Assembly: GCA_017960905.1 (NCBI GenBank)
Contig: JAGCYH010000039.1
Location: 1-43,661, forward strand
Length of the DNA stretch: 43,661 bases
Source: Bacteroidales bacterium
GTDB lineage: Bacteria > Bacteroidota > Bacteroidia > Bacteroidales > Marinilabiliaceae
Direction of reading: 5' to 3'
Shown here in pieces: positions 6,351-15,362 of this stretch. Each line of letters begins with the position of its first letter. Position 1 is the stretch's first letter. Under the pieces are notes generated by a model. It was not told the origin of the DNA. It worked only from the letters and a program-made list of their open reading frames with translations, and ran no database searches. The translations under genes and the position numbers were made by a program.

Positions 6351-9300
6351 ATGAAAAGGCTTTTATTCTCATTTTTAGCATTCGTTCAGTTTGTTAACGC
6401 TTATACACAAACGATAGGAACGTGGAGCGGCGATGTCGGTGCGTACGAATTCGCCGATGGCAACATATCGCTCAATACTACTGTGACCGAAACGTCAACT
6501 TCGACCATATACGCCCCATTGTCGTCGGCTTCTGCCGTTACTTCGTGGCAATTTGATGTCAATCTGAACCTTAACCCGTCGGAAAATAACCTTATGCGCG
6601 TTTATGTGCTGGGCGACGATGCTGAATTTAATAACGGATTCGATATTCTTATTGGTGATAAAGACGATTATATTTGCTTTAGGCAAATAACAAATGGTAC
6701 GGTGAATAAATACATTTCAACAGAAAAAAAAGTTTTGGATAAATCTTCATCGTCGTTTTGGTTGCGCTTGGAGCAATATTATACCACCGACGCCACACTT
6801 TACGCTCTCTATAGCAATGTGTCGGGAACGGCCGCACTTATTGGTACCTATAAGGTTGATAATTTGGATGTTAGTGGCTTTCAATATGTCGGTTTGCTCA
6901 CAAAATACACAAAGACTAATGCTTCTGGAAAATTCCAAATATCTGACATACAGCTCAATACTACCGCTACCGATGAAGTCGCCGCACTTTGCCCGACAGA
7001 GGAGATTGAGAATCTGAATAATGGCGGCGGTGGTGGTGGTACACCCGACCCAGACGAAAAAGTTAACGGCCAAACGACAGTCTGGCAAGGTATGATTGAT
7101 GAGTATTATTTTGATACTGAGGGAAATATAGAGCTCAACGCAAAAAGCGACATCACACAGGCTTCGATATATATGACACAGGGCGCGTCGGAGGGCGATG
7201 CGTCGTGGCAGTTCCGCGCCACGACAAATCTCAACACGTCGTCGTCGAATATGATGCGCATTTTTCTCTCAGCCGCCGACGAGGATCTGAAAAACGGCAT
7301 TAACGTCGCCTTAGGCGACGCTGCCGATAACATAGCTCTCGCTTTGACCAAAAACGGCACTAACACCAAACTCGCCACTGCGGCCGACAAGGTGCTCGAA
7401 GAGCCTAAGTCGAACTATTTCGTTCGTGTTGAGCGTTATATCATAGGCGACAGCGCTCTCTTCGCCGTCTATTCCGACGTATCGTCGGAAATGAGGCTTG
7501 AGCTGACGGCTCGGGTCGAAACTGCAAAAATCCCCGATGATGCCTATGTCGGTATTCTCACAAAGTTCTCATCGTCAAATAAATCCGACAAGTTCAAGAT
7601 AAGCAACTTCGAAACAGACGCTGAGGCTTCCGATGCGGTAAAGGCTTTGCAGCCTACAGCACTGATAGAGGCCATGCGCGAACACGCATCAAATCCGCCC
7701 ACTCCCGGACCAGGCGATAAAGTAAACGGCCAGACGACAGTCTGGCAAGGTATGACAGATGATTATTATTTTGATACTGAGGGAAATATAGAACTGAATT
7801 CGAAAAGCGGCACTTCGCCGGCAATAATCTATGCTACGGCTCCACGCAACGAAGGCAACGCGTCGTGGCAGTTCCGTGCCACGACGGGCGTCAACACGTC
7901 GTCGTCGAACATGATGCGGTTTTTCATAGCTGCCGAAGACACTGAACTGAAAAACGGTTTGAATATCGCCATAGGCGATAACGCCGATAATTTCGCGTTA
8001 GCTCTGACAAAAAACGGAACCAACACGAAACTCTTAGCCACTACCGACAGCGTTTTCAAAGAGCCAAAAACCGACGTTTTTGTACGCCTTGAGAGTTACG
8101 AGATAGGCGATACGATTCTGTTTGCGCTTTATTCCGACGCCTCGTCGGAATTGCAGCTCGAAGCCACTGTTCCTGTGGCTAAGTCGCGACTGCCCCAGAT
8201 TAATTTTGTGGGCATTCAGACTAAGTTTTCAAAAACTAACGCGTCGGATGTTTTCAAAATCAAAGATTTTGAAACCGACGTAGCCCCGACTGATGCTATT
8301 AAAAACATTCAGCCAACAGAACTTATAGCAGCTATGAAAGCTCGTCTGACTAAACCCGACGACCGCATAAACGGCCAAACGACAGTCTGGCAAGGTATGA
8401 CAGATGATTATTATTTTGATACTGAGGGAAATATAGAACTGAATTCGAAAAGTGGAACTTCGCCGGCAATAATCTATGCTACGGCTCCGCGCAACGAAGG
8501 CAACGCGTCGTGGCAGTTCCGTGCCACGACGGGCGTCAACACTTCGTCGTCGAACATGATGCGCATATTCCTCGCGGCTACCGACACAACTCTGCAAAAC
8601 GGCATTAATATCGCCCTTGGCGACAATGCCGACAACATTGCGCTCGCGCTTACGAAGAACGGCACAAACACAAAGCTTGCCGCCTCGACCGACAGCGTTT
8701 TCAAAGAGCCGCACGCTGACTATTTCATTCGCGTTGAGCGCTTTATCATCGGTGATAGCGCTCTCTTCGTTGTCTATTCCGACGTCTCGTCGGAATTACA
8801 GCTCGAACTGACTGCCACAGTGCCAACGGCGAAACTGCCCGACGATGCCTACGCCGGCATCGTCACAAAATTCTCTAAATCAAACGCTTCCGACAAATTC
8901 AAAATTAGCGACTTCACTTTCGACAAAGAACCGAGCGAAGCGATTTTATCGCTTCGACCGACAGAATTAATCGACGCCATGTGGGCGCGACTCGAAGGGT
9001 CAGACAACGGCCAGACAGAGATTTGGAAAGGCATGATTGACGATTATTACTTCGACGAGGACGAGAATCCAACGCTCAACTCAAAGAGCGAAGAGTCGCC
9101 AGCGTTGATTTACAGGCCATTACGCATGACGACAGAGAACATGTCGTGGCAGTTCCGTGCCACGACCAACCTGAACACTTCGTCGTCGAACATGATGCGC
9201 ATATTCCTCGCGGCTACCGACACAACTCTGCAAAACGGCATTAATATCGCCCTTGGCGACAATGCCGACAACATTGCGCTTGCGCTTACGAAGAACGGCA

Positions 9301-11282
9301 CAAACACAAAACTCGCCGCCTCGACCGACAGCGTTTTCAAAGAGCCGCACACCGACTATTTCATTCGCGTTGAGCGCTTTATCATCGGCGACAGCGCGCT
9401 CTTCGTTGTCTATTCCGACGTCTCGTCGGAACTACAGCTCGAACTGACAGCGACAGTGCCCACTGCGAAACTACCCGACGACGCCTACGCAGGCATCGTT
9501 ACAAAATTCTCTAAATCAAACGCTTCCGACAAGTTCAAGATTAGCGACTTCGCTTTCGGCAAAGAACCGAGCGAAGCGATTTTATCGCTTCGACCAACAG
9601 AGTTAATCGACGAAATGAAAGCAAGAGACGCCGAAGTAATAAGGCCCGGCAGCTTTGCGCGCGGCTGCATTATCATCAACGAGCTGATGCCGGCACCGTC
9701 GGATGCATTGGGCTTGCCCAATGCCGAATACGTGGAGCTCTACAACGCCAGCGACACCGTTATCAGCCTGAAAGACTGGACAATAAACGATAAAAAGATT
9801 TCGAAATATCAGCTCAATGCAGGCGAATACGTCATCGTATGCGCAAAATCTAAAAAATCAGACTTCGCTGGTTTTGAGAAACTTACCGACGTCACGTCGC
9901 TCTCGCTTGCTAACGCTGCCGGAAAAGTAACACTGTGCGAGCCGTTCGGCGATGTGATTGATTATGTTGAATATAGCTCACTGATATACAACAGTTCGTA
10001 CAAAGACGAAGGTGGCTGGTCGATGGAGCGTATCGACGTTGCCAACCGCGACGCATTTCTCGAAAACTGGGCGCAGTCGGTAAGCCCGACGGGCGGAACG
10101 CCCGGCGAGCCCAACTCAGTGAAAGCCTCCAATCCCGACACCAACGCGCCCGAACTTGTCTATGCCAACTGTTCCGACGATGGTCGATACATCTCGATGG
10201 TATTTACCGAAGCCGTTGATACTAAGAATTTTAGCGGTTACATAAATCTATCGGGCATTGCAATTTCGGCAGCCATTTCCGATGTCAATCTTGCATCGCT
10301 CGCCGAAATAAAACTGAAACTGATAGAACCGCTTATGCCGTCGCGCGTTTACAGCGTCAACGAAGTGCCTATTGCCGACTTCGCCGGCAATAAGGCTGTA
10401 GCTTACGGAATCAACGTCGGCATTCTCGAAACTGCCGATGCCAACGACCTTATTATTAGCGAGATAATGGCTTCGGCGAAGCCAAATACAGCCGACTTCG
10501 TTGAGATTTTCAACCGCTCTGGCAAAAACATCGACCTTTCAACCGTCTGCTTCGGCATAATTAAAGATGACGCTCTATCAACATGCTTGCAAATAGCTGA
10601 GTATAAGCGCGCTATATTCCCTGGCGAATACGTCGTACTAACAGCCGACAGTCTGGCTCACGTTAATCAGTTTGCGCCACGCTACCCTGCTAACGTGGTG
10701 ACAGTGAGCGGGTTCAAGAATTTGGCCGAAGACGGCATTATTGCCGTCTGCCGGCCCAACGGCGACATACTCAATGCCGTATCGTACAGCAAATCAATGC
10801 ATAGCCCGCTTCTGCCGACCACCGAGAATGTCTCGCTCGAGCTTATCCGCACCGACCTTTCTTCGTCGGACCCGAACAACTGGGCTTCGGCTTCGGCATC
10901 ATCTGATTTCTCGACACCGACAGAGCAGAACTCACAATTCCGCGAACCTAACGACTCGCAAGAAAGCGGCGTTTCGATTGAAAATAAGGTATTTACGCCC
11001 GACGGCGATGGCATAGACGATGTGCTCTCGATTAGCTGTAACCTCGGACAAGGCGACTGGTATGCTACTCTGAAGGTCTATTCGTCGGACGGTGCTTTGG
11101 TGGCTGTGCCATACAACAACCAACATGTGCCTATTTCGGCCGAACTGCAATGGAATGGCATGAATCAGGCCGGCGCCTATGCGGCACCGGGCACTTACAT
11201 AGTGCTGCTCAACCTGTGGCAGACCGAAGGCGAGACGAAACAGTATAAGAAAACGTGCATCATAAGCACTAAACATCAATAA
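6351..11282 (+). CDS. Secreted lamin-tail domain protein with five long repeats and FlgD/CHU_C-like C-terminus
   Basis: I start at ATG 6351, which gives a signal peptide (MKRLLFSFLAFVQFVNAYTQ); the frame is open upstream but that extension is not signal-like. Five repeats of about 210-220 residues follow, at roughly 24-235, 238-457, 458-672, 673-884 and 885-1095. Each has a W-x-G-M-x-D-x-YYFD opening and a SWQFRATT strand; I do not recognise the repeat family, but it looks all-beta. Next come a lamin-tail domain (about 1103-1250, IIINELMPAP, EYVELYNAS), an Ig-like stretch beginning APELVYANCSDD, a second lamin-tail domain (about 1366-1510, LIISEIMAS, DFVEIFNRS), and a C-terminal FTPDGDGIDDVL domain (from about 1546) ending YKKTCIIST. 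That last domain resembles the FlgD Ig-like or type B gliding-associated domain used by type IX secretion. The protein is probably exported to the surface. Function is unknown. Confidence 0.9.
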   Translation: MKRLLFSFLAFVQFVNAYTQTIGTWSGDVGAYEFADGNISLNTTVTETSTSTIYAPLSSASAVTSWQFDVNLNLNPSENNLMRVYVLGDDAEFNNGFDILIGDKDDYICFRQITNGTVNKYISTEKKVLDKSSSSFWLRLEQYYTTDATLYALYSNVSGTAALIGTYKVDNLDVSGFQYVGLLTKYTKTNASGKFQISDIQLNTTATDEVAALCPTEEIENLNNGGGGGGTPDPDEKVNGQTTVWQGMIDEYYFDTEGNIELNAKSDITQASIYMTQGASEGDASWQFRATTNLNTSSSNMMRIFLSAADEDLKNGINVALGDAADNIALALTKNGTNTKLATAADKVLEEPKSNYFVRVERYIIGDSALFAVYSDVSSEMRLELTARVETAKIPDDAYVGILTKFSSSNKSDKFKISNFETDAEASDAVKALQPTALIEAMREHASNPPTPGPGDKVNGQTTVWQGMTDDYYFDTEGNIELNSKSGTSPAIIYATAPRNEGNASWQFRATTGVNTSSSNMMRFFIAAEDTELKNGLNIAIGDNADNFALALTKNGTNTKLLATTDSVFKEPKTDVFVRLESYEIGDTILFALYSDASSELQLEATVPVAKSRLPQINFVGIQTKFSKTNASDVFKIKDFETDVAPTDAIKNIQPTELIAAMKARLTKPDDRINGQTTVWQGMTDDYYFDTEGNIELNSKSGTSPAIIYATAPRNEGNASWQFRATTGVNTSSSNMMRIFLAATDTTLQNGINIALGDNADNIALALTKNGTNTKLAASTDSVFKEPHADYFIRVERFIIGDSALFVVYSDVSSELQLELTATVPTAKLPDDAYAGIVTKFSKSNASDKFKISDFTFDKEPSEAILSLRPTELIDAMWARLEGSDNGQTEIWKGMIDDYYFDEDENPTLNSKSEESPALIYRPLRMTTENMSWQFRATTNLNTSSSNMMRIFLAATDTTLQNGINIALGDNADNIALALTKNGTNTKLAASTDSVFKEPHTDYFIRVERFIIGDSALFVVYSDVSSELQLELTATVPTAKLPDDAYAGIVTKFSKSNASDKFKISDFAFGKEPSEAILSLRPTELIDEMKARDAEVIRPGSFARGCIIINELMPAPSDALGLPNAEYVELYNASDTVISLKDWTINDKKISKYQLNAGEYVIVCAKSKKSDFAGFEKLTDVTSLSLANAAGKVTLCEPFGDVIDYVEYSSLIYNSSYKDEGGWSMERIDVANRDAFLENWAQSVSPTGGTPGEPNSVKASNPDTNAPELVYANCSDDGRYISMVFTEAVDTKNFSGYINLSGIAISAAISDVNLASLAEIKLKLIEPLMPSRVYSVNEVPIADFAGNKAVAYGINVGILETADANDLIISEIMASAKPNTADFVEIFNRSGKNIDLSTVCFGIIKDDALSTCLQIAEYKRAIFPGEYVVLTADSLAHVNQFAPRYPANVVTVSGFKNLAEDGIIAVCRPNGDILNAVSYSKSMHSPLLPTTENVSLELIRTDLSSSDPNNWASASASSDFSTPTEQNSQFREPNDSQESGVSIENKVFTPDGDGIDDVLSISCNLGQGDWYATLKVYSSDGALVAVPYNNQHVPISAELQWNGMNQAGAYAAPGTYIVLLNLWQTEGETKQYKKTCIISTKHQ
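7065..9640 (+). repeat. Tandem coding repeats 2-5 of the lamin-tail protein
   Basis: Unit starts (AACGGCCA...) fall at about 7065, 7725, 8370 and 9006, spacings of 660, 645 and 636 bases. Units 3 and 4 are almost identical over their first ~190 bases (7725-7915 against 8370-8560). Units 4 and 5 are almost identical over the next ~430 bases (from 8555 and 9191, offset 636). Unit 1 (before 7065) is much more divergent. Confidence 0.9.
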
Positions 11283-11300
11283 CACAGATGTTTAAACACA

Positions 11301-11338
11301 AAAAAATTCCTGTCTGCAATGCAGACAGGAATTTTTTT
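11301..11338. terminator. Bidirectional terminator between the lamin-tail gene and pgk
   Basis: A perfect stem (11301-11317 with 11321-11337) around an AAT loop is flanked by A-run and T-run, so it can end transcripts from both the plus-strand surface protein gene and minus-strand pgk. Confidence 0.9.
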
Positions 11339-11359
11339 ATTTATGACTCAAAATATCAA

Positions 11360-12616
11360 TTATTTGTCGCCACGGATAGCTGCGATACCCGGAAGAATCT
11401 TGCCTTCCATGTATTCGAGCATTGCACCACCACCTGTCGATACGTACGAAACTTTGTCGGCAAGTTTGTTCTTGTTGATGGCTGCTACAGAGTCGCCACC
11501 ACCGATAAGAGTGAAGGCGCCGTTTTTCTGAGTAGCGTCGGCAACAGCCTGTGCGATAGCTGAAGTACCTTTGGCGAATTTGTCCATTTCGAACACGCCC
11601 ATCGGGCCATTCCAAATAACTGTCTTAGAAGAAGTTATCACATCAGAGAAAGTCTTGATAGATTTCTCGGCGATATCCAAGCCCATCCAGCCTTCGGGAG
11701 TCTTATCAACGTCAGAAACGTTGGTGTTGGCGTCTTTGTCGAATTTGTCGGCATTTACAGCGTCGGTCGGAAGGAATACTTTCACGCCTTTAGCTTTAGC
11801 TTCGTCGAGAATCTCTTTTGCAAGGTCGAGCTTGTCAGCTTCGCAAAGCGAAGCGCCAATCTGACCACCGAGAGCCTTGATGAAGGTGTATGTCATGCCA
11901 CCACCGATGATGAGGTTGTCGACACGACCGAGCAAGTTCTTGATAACGTTGATTTTATCCGATACTTTAGCACCACCCATGATAGCGGTGAAAGGTTTCT
12001 GAGCGCTGTTGAGCACTTTGTCCATAGCTTCGAGCTCTTTGTTGATGAGGAAGCCGAACATTTTGCTGTCTTCTGCGAAGAAGTCGGCAATGACAGCTGT
12101 AGAACCGTGTTTGCGGTGTGCTGTGCCGAATGCGTCGTTTACGTAAACATCAGCGTATGAAGCGAGTTTCTTAGCGAAATCTTTCTGAGCCGATTTGAGA
12201 GCTTTCTTAGCTTCTTCGTATGCGGGATCGTCTTTCTCCATGCGGGGTTTGCCTTCTTCCTCAGCATAGAAACGGAGGTTTTCGAGCAAGAGAATTTCGC
12301 CCGGTTTCAGAGCTGCCACCTGAGCGTCAGCCTTCTGGCAATCGTCGCAGAACTGAATCTTTCCAAGATATTTCTCAATAGCCGGAACGATTTGTTTGAG
12401 AGAATACTTCGGGTCGGGATTTTGTTTCGGGCGACCCATGTGCGACATAAGAATAGCGCAACCACCGTCGGCTATTACTTTTTTGATTGTGGGAAGAGCG
12501 CCACGGATACGAGTGTCGTCGCTTACTTCGCCTGTCTCTTTGTTCAATGGTACATTGAAGTCAACACGAATGATGGCTTTCTTACCTTTGAAATTGAAAT
12601 TGTCGATTACGATCAT
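11360..12616 (-). CDS. pgk: Phosphoglycerate kinase
   Basis: Pgk transfers phosphate from 1,3-bisphosphoglycerate to ADP in glycolysis. The 418-residue protein begins with the substrate loop [13 protein letters not shown] and carries [45 protein letters not shown], the ATP-site GGGDSVAAI and the end [14 protein letters not shown]. The C-terminal GGG loop and its helix are intact. The start [12 protein letters not shown] is the only Met near the family start. The gene is monocistronic between terminators, with a minus-7 box upstream. A short perfect inverted repeat (7-bp stem, AAA loop) is at 11838-11854. Confidence 0.98.
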   Translation of the reverse strand: MIVIDNFNFKGKKAIIRVDFNVPLNKETGEVSDDTRIRGALPTIKKVIADGGCAILMSHMGRPKQNPDPKYSLKQIVPAIEKYLGKIQFCDDCQKADAQVAALKPGEILLLENLRFYAEEEGKPRMEKDDPAYEEAKKALKSAQKDFAKKLASYADVYVNDAFGTAHRKHGSTAVIADFFAEDSKMFGFLINKELEAMDKVLNSAQKPFTAIMGGAKVSDKINVIKNLLGRVDNLIIGGGMTYTFIKALGGQIGASLCEADKLDLAKEILDEAKAKGVKVFLPTDAVNADKFDKDANTNVSDVDKTPEGWMGLDIAEKSIKTFSDVITSSKTVIWNGPMGVFEMDKFAKGTSAIAQAVADATQKNGAFTLIGGGDSVAAINKNKLADKVSYVSTGGGAMLEYMEGKILPGIAAIRGDK

Positions 12617-12670
12617 AATCTTAACGTTTTATGTAAGTTAATAAATTATTGATTTTCACTTTTGCGACCG

Positions 12671-12678
12671 CAAATTTA
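12671..12678 (-). promoter_or_regulatory. Putative minus-7 box of pgk
   Basis: The minus strand reads TAAATTTG, an exact TAnnTTTG match about 54 bases upstream of the pgk ATG. No clear minus-33 TTTG is seen at the expected spacing. Confidence 0.5.
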
Positions 12679-12745
12679 CTCCTTTATTTGATAAAATTTC
12701 TATCGCTTTTATGCAAATTGTGTTAATAATTGTAGAACACCGTTG

Positions 12746-14197
12746 TCAGACAGACTCTATCAACTCTGTCAGAAATTGCCAGAAACGGCCAACGCTCTCT
12801 ATATTCACTTTTTCGCTTGGCGAATGCGGATACTTGAGTGTCGGGCCAAACGAAATGATGCTCATTTCGGGATATGAGTCGGCAAAAATGCCACACTCCA
12901 ATCCGGCATGCATAACAACTGTATTCGCCTCGGTATCAAATAGTTTGCGATACACCTCTTTTGCATTCAGCAAAAGAGGAAACTCGTTCGACTGATTCCA
13001 GCTCGGATAACTTGCGCCGAACTCCATCTCAGCGCCAGCCAAACGGAACACACTCTCAACCGACGATGCTATATCTTCTTTCTCACTGTCGTAAATACTT
13101 CTTACCAAGAGCGTTACATCGACGTAATTATCGGTCGAAACTATTGTTGAGATGTTTGTCGATGAATCGACAACACCGTCAACCATGCTGTTCATACGTA
13201 TCACGCCATTCGGGCAGCCTTGTATGGCGTTTATTATGTCGTCGGTTGTCATCTCGTCGATGACTTTCTTTGGCGTATCGACCAAAGTGGCTGTGAAATA
13301 GAGGTTTGGCTCTGTTCTTGAATACTCGTCGCGCAGAGTGTCTTCAAATTCTTCAACTGCTTCAATGAAGTCGGCTTTGTCCTCAGCGTCGATAGTAATT
13401 ACTGCGTTTGCCTCGCGCGGAATGGCGTTGTGAAGCGAACCGCCATCGATGCTCGAGAGCATCGATTCGTAATTTGCGGCCGCAAATTTCAGAAATCTGA
13501 CCAACAATTTCACTGCGTTGGCGCGCCCTAAATTAATGTCGAGCCCCGAGTGCCCGCCGTTGAGCCCGCCAACTGATATGCGGAAGGCTATGTCGTCGTC
13601 GGCTGTTTCAATTTTTGTAAAATTGAAACGCGCCTTCAGGTCGAGGCCGCCTGCGCCGCCAATGCAGATGTCACCTTCCTGCTCATAATCGAGATTGAAC
13701 AATATTTTGCTTCGCAAAATATTGGGTTCCAACGCATTGGCACCAGCCATCAGAGTCTCTTCCTCGGTAGTGAAAAGCACTTCAATGGGTCCGTGTTTTA
13801 TCGTTTTGCTTTCGAGAAGCGCCAAGGCTGCAGCCACACCGATGCCATCGTCGGAACCGAGCGTAGTGCCGTCGGCTCTTACCCAGCCATTGTCGATGAT
13901 AGTTTGTATCGGGTCGGTAAGAAAATCATGGTTCTTTTCGGGTAACTTCTGCGGCACCATGTCAATATGCGCCTGAAGAGCAACGCTTTGGCGTTGCTCA
14001 CAACCAGCCGAAGCCGGTTTGCGAACAATGATATAATGGTTTGCACCGCGAACTATCTGAAGTCCAAGCCGTTGCGCAAACGACTCAACGTAATCGAGAA
14101 TCATCGCCTCGTGCGCCGACGGGTGCGGAATTTGGGTTATCTCATAGAATTTTTCCCAGACACAAGTCGGTTGCAACGAGATTATTTCTTTTCCCAT
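12746..14197 (-). CDS. pepD: Cytosol non-specific dipeptidase (aminoacyl-histidine dipeptidase, M20 family)
   Basis: PepD hydrolyses many dipeptides, including Xaa-His, with two zinc ions in the cytosol. The 483 residues are normal. Motifs are WEKFYEITQIPHPSAHE at the N-terminus, zinc ligand block VALQAHIDMVPQK, TTLGSDDGIGVAAALALLES (bridging Asp), FTTEEETLMAGA (catalytic Glu pair), LNGGHSGLDINLGRANA, and the C-terminal ligand block VVMHAGLECGIF. The start at 14197 overlaps the end of the DUF4831 gene by 16 bases, so the two are cotranscribed. The gene is unusually rich in perfect short inverted repeats: 12955-12979, 13156-13173, 13445-13466, 13606-13630, 13700-13724 and 13978-13999. All fall in frame and leave the conserved motifs intact. 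Confidence 0.97.
   Translation of the reverse strand: MGKEIISLQPTCVWEKFYEITQIPHPSAHEAMILDYVESFAQRLGLQIVRGANHYIIVRKPASAGCEQRQSVALQAHIDMVPQKLPEKNHDFLTDPIQTIIDNGWVRADGTTLGSDDGIGVAAALALLESKTIKHGPIEVLFTTEEETLMAGANALEPNILRSKILFNLDYEQEGDICIGGAGGLDLKARFNFTKIETADDDIAFRISVGGLNGGHSGLDINLGRANAVKLLVRFLKFAAANYESMLSSIDGGSLHNAIPREANAVITIDAEDKADFIEAVEEFEDTLRDEYSRTEPNLYFTATLVDTPKKVIDEMTTDDIINAIQGCPNGVIRMNSMVDGVVDSSTNISTIVSTDNYVDVTLLVRSIYDSEKEDIASSVESVFRLAGAEMEFGASYPSWNQSNEFPLLLNAKEVYRKLFDTEANTVVMHAGLECGIFADSYPEMSIISFGPTLKYPHSPSEKVNIESVGRFWQFLTELIESV
12955..12979. repeat. Intragenic perfect hairpin in pepD (10-bp stem, 5-nt loop)
   Basis: CCTCTTTTGC pairs with GCAAAAGAGG around ATTCA. It is inside coding sequence and has no terminator role. 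Confidence 0.9.
13445..13466. repeat. Intragenic perfect hairpin in pepD (10-bp stem, 2-nt loop)
   Basis: ATCGATGCTC pairs with GAGCATCGAT around GA, inside coding sequence. Confidence 0.9.
13606..13630. repeat. Intragenic perfect hairpin in pepD (11-bp stem, 3-nt loop)
   Basis: GTTTCAATTTT pairs with AAAATTGAAAC around TGT, inside coding sequence. Confidence 0.92.
13700..13724. repeat. Intragenic perfect hairpin in pepD (11-bp stem, 3-nt loop)
   Basis: CAATATTTTGC pairs with GCAAAATATTG around TTC, inside coding sequence. Confidence 0.92.
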
Positions 14198-15300
14198 TTA
14201 GCCTTGTTGCTTTCGTTGTTGTATTTTATCTGCTTAATGGCGCCGGTGGCGTTGTCGAAGAGTATCGACACGTCTTTGTCGGCGAGCATGTCGGCAGGCA
14301 GCGTAGCTACCTGCCCGTTCTGCGTGCAGAGAATATTCTTCTCGGTGAGCAGTATGTTGCGGTCGATGATTTTGACATTGATGCTGCCCGGAATGATGTA
14401 GCGCAAGCCGTAAAGCGGTGCCGCTTTACGCTGTTTCGACTGCGCACCGTATTCGTTGATGCGGGGCGGCTCGTTGAATGCTATGTCAACGTAAACAGGC
14501 TTGCCCGAGAGGTCCATCACATCGAGGAAACCGTCTTTTTCAGAGAAACGAAGCAGCACATTGCCGTTGCTCGATGCGCTTTCGGGTGTTATGTCGAAGT
14601 ATTTCACCACTTTTATCTTCTTTTCGCGGCCCGCAAAGAGCGACACAAGGTCGTTTTCCTGCTTCTCAATCTGCGCCAGCACTTGCTTGTACGAGCCTTC
14701 GTCGTGAAGTATAGTGGCTTCGTCGCCGCCAAGCAGCATCATGCGTTTCTCGCGCAACTTATATATCATCACAGCTGTCTCTTCGGCCATAGCGGCCGAA
14801 GATGTCTTGGTGAGAATGCTCTTGTCGAGCCGCACATCGTCGAATGTCAGCTCCTCGTCTTTGTCGAAAACCGTCTCGTCGCACTCACGCTTTACGCGTT
14901 CGCGAGCATTTACGCCTACTATAGTGTTGTCGGTCGACAGTACAATTGCCGGCAGTGTTGAGTTCGTCGCCACTACTTTGAATCGTTTTTTCATGTCGGC
15001 CTTGCCGTATGTCTCTATCGACGCCGATTTTATCGACCATTTTTTGCTGTCTTCTATTATCACATTGTTCAAATTCAGATAGCGGTTCGAGTACTTGTAA
15101 AACGGTCCGGCTTTTTGTATAGTGAGCTCGGCTTCGATGCGTACTCTGATGATTGTCTGTGGTAATGAGTAGATTATGCCGTTGTTGATGGCGTCAAAAT
15201 CTTCGGCGGCAGGTATCACTTTGATGTCTGCCTTGTCTTTTGCCGTTGCCGGCAAAAAAGATAACAGTGCTAAAATAGCGATGCAAGATAACTTATTCAT
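14182..15300 (-). CDS. DUF4831 family exported protein
   Basis: I start at ATG 15300 because MNKLSCIAILALLSFLPATA is a signal peptide; the longer frame start (15330) adds a non-signal extension. The mature part fits DUF4831 as I know it from Bacteroidales: an early IYSLPQTIIRVRIEAE, a central LREKRMMLLGGDEATI with the acidic EGSYKQVLAQIEKQENDLVSL helix, and a late YGLRYIIPGSINVKI. No enzymatic role is known to me. The gene ends 16 bases inside pepD, so both form one transcription unit. Three perfect inverted repeats lie in it: 14409-14430, 14780-14802 and 15238-15257. Confidence 0.85.
   Translation of the reverse strand: MNKLSCIAILALLSFLPATAKDKADIKVIPAAEDFDAINNGIIYSLPQTIIRVRIEAELTIQKAGPFYKYSNRYLNLNNVIIEDSKKWSIKSASIETYGKADMKKRFKVVATNSTLPAIVLSTDNTIVGVNARERVKRECDETVFDKDEELTFDDVRLDKSILTKTSSAAMAEETAVMIYKLREKRMMLLGGDEATILHDEGSYKQVLAQIEKQENDLVSLFAGREKKIKVVKYFDITPESASSNGNVLLRFSEKDGFLDVMDLSGKPVYVDIAFNEPPRINEYGAQSKQRKAAPLYGLRYIIPGSINVKIIDRNILLTEKNILCTQNGQVATLPADMLADKDVSILFDNATGAIKQIKYNNESNKAKWEKK
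14409..14430. repeat. Intragenic perfect hairpin in DUF4831 gene (10-bp stem, 2-nt loop)
   Basis: CGTAAAGCGG pairs with CCGCTTTACG around TG, inside coding sequence. Confidence 0.9.
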
Positions 15301-15362
15301 ATATTGTATGTTTTGGTGCAAAGAAAACAAAAATCGTTTTCCGATACAAGTATTATAAAATA

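Noticed and set aside
12955..13999. Internal terminators or an inserted mobile palindromic element in pepD
   Set aside because: The hairpins have no T-run, differ in sequence from each other, and do not add length to the protein relative to the family. They look like substitutions in place, not insertions.
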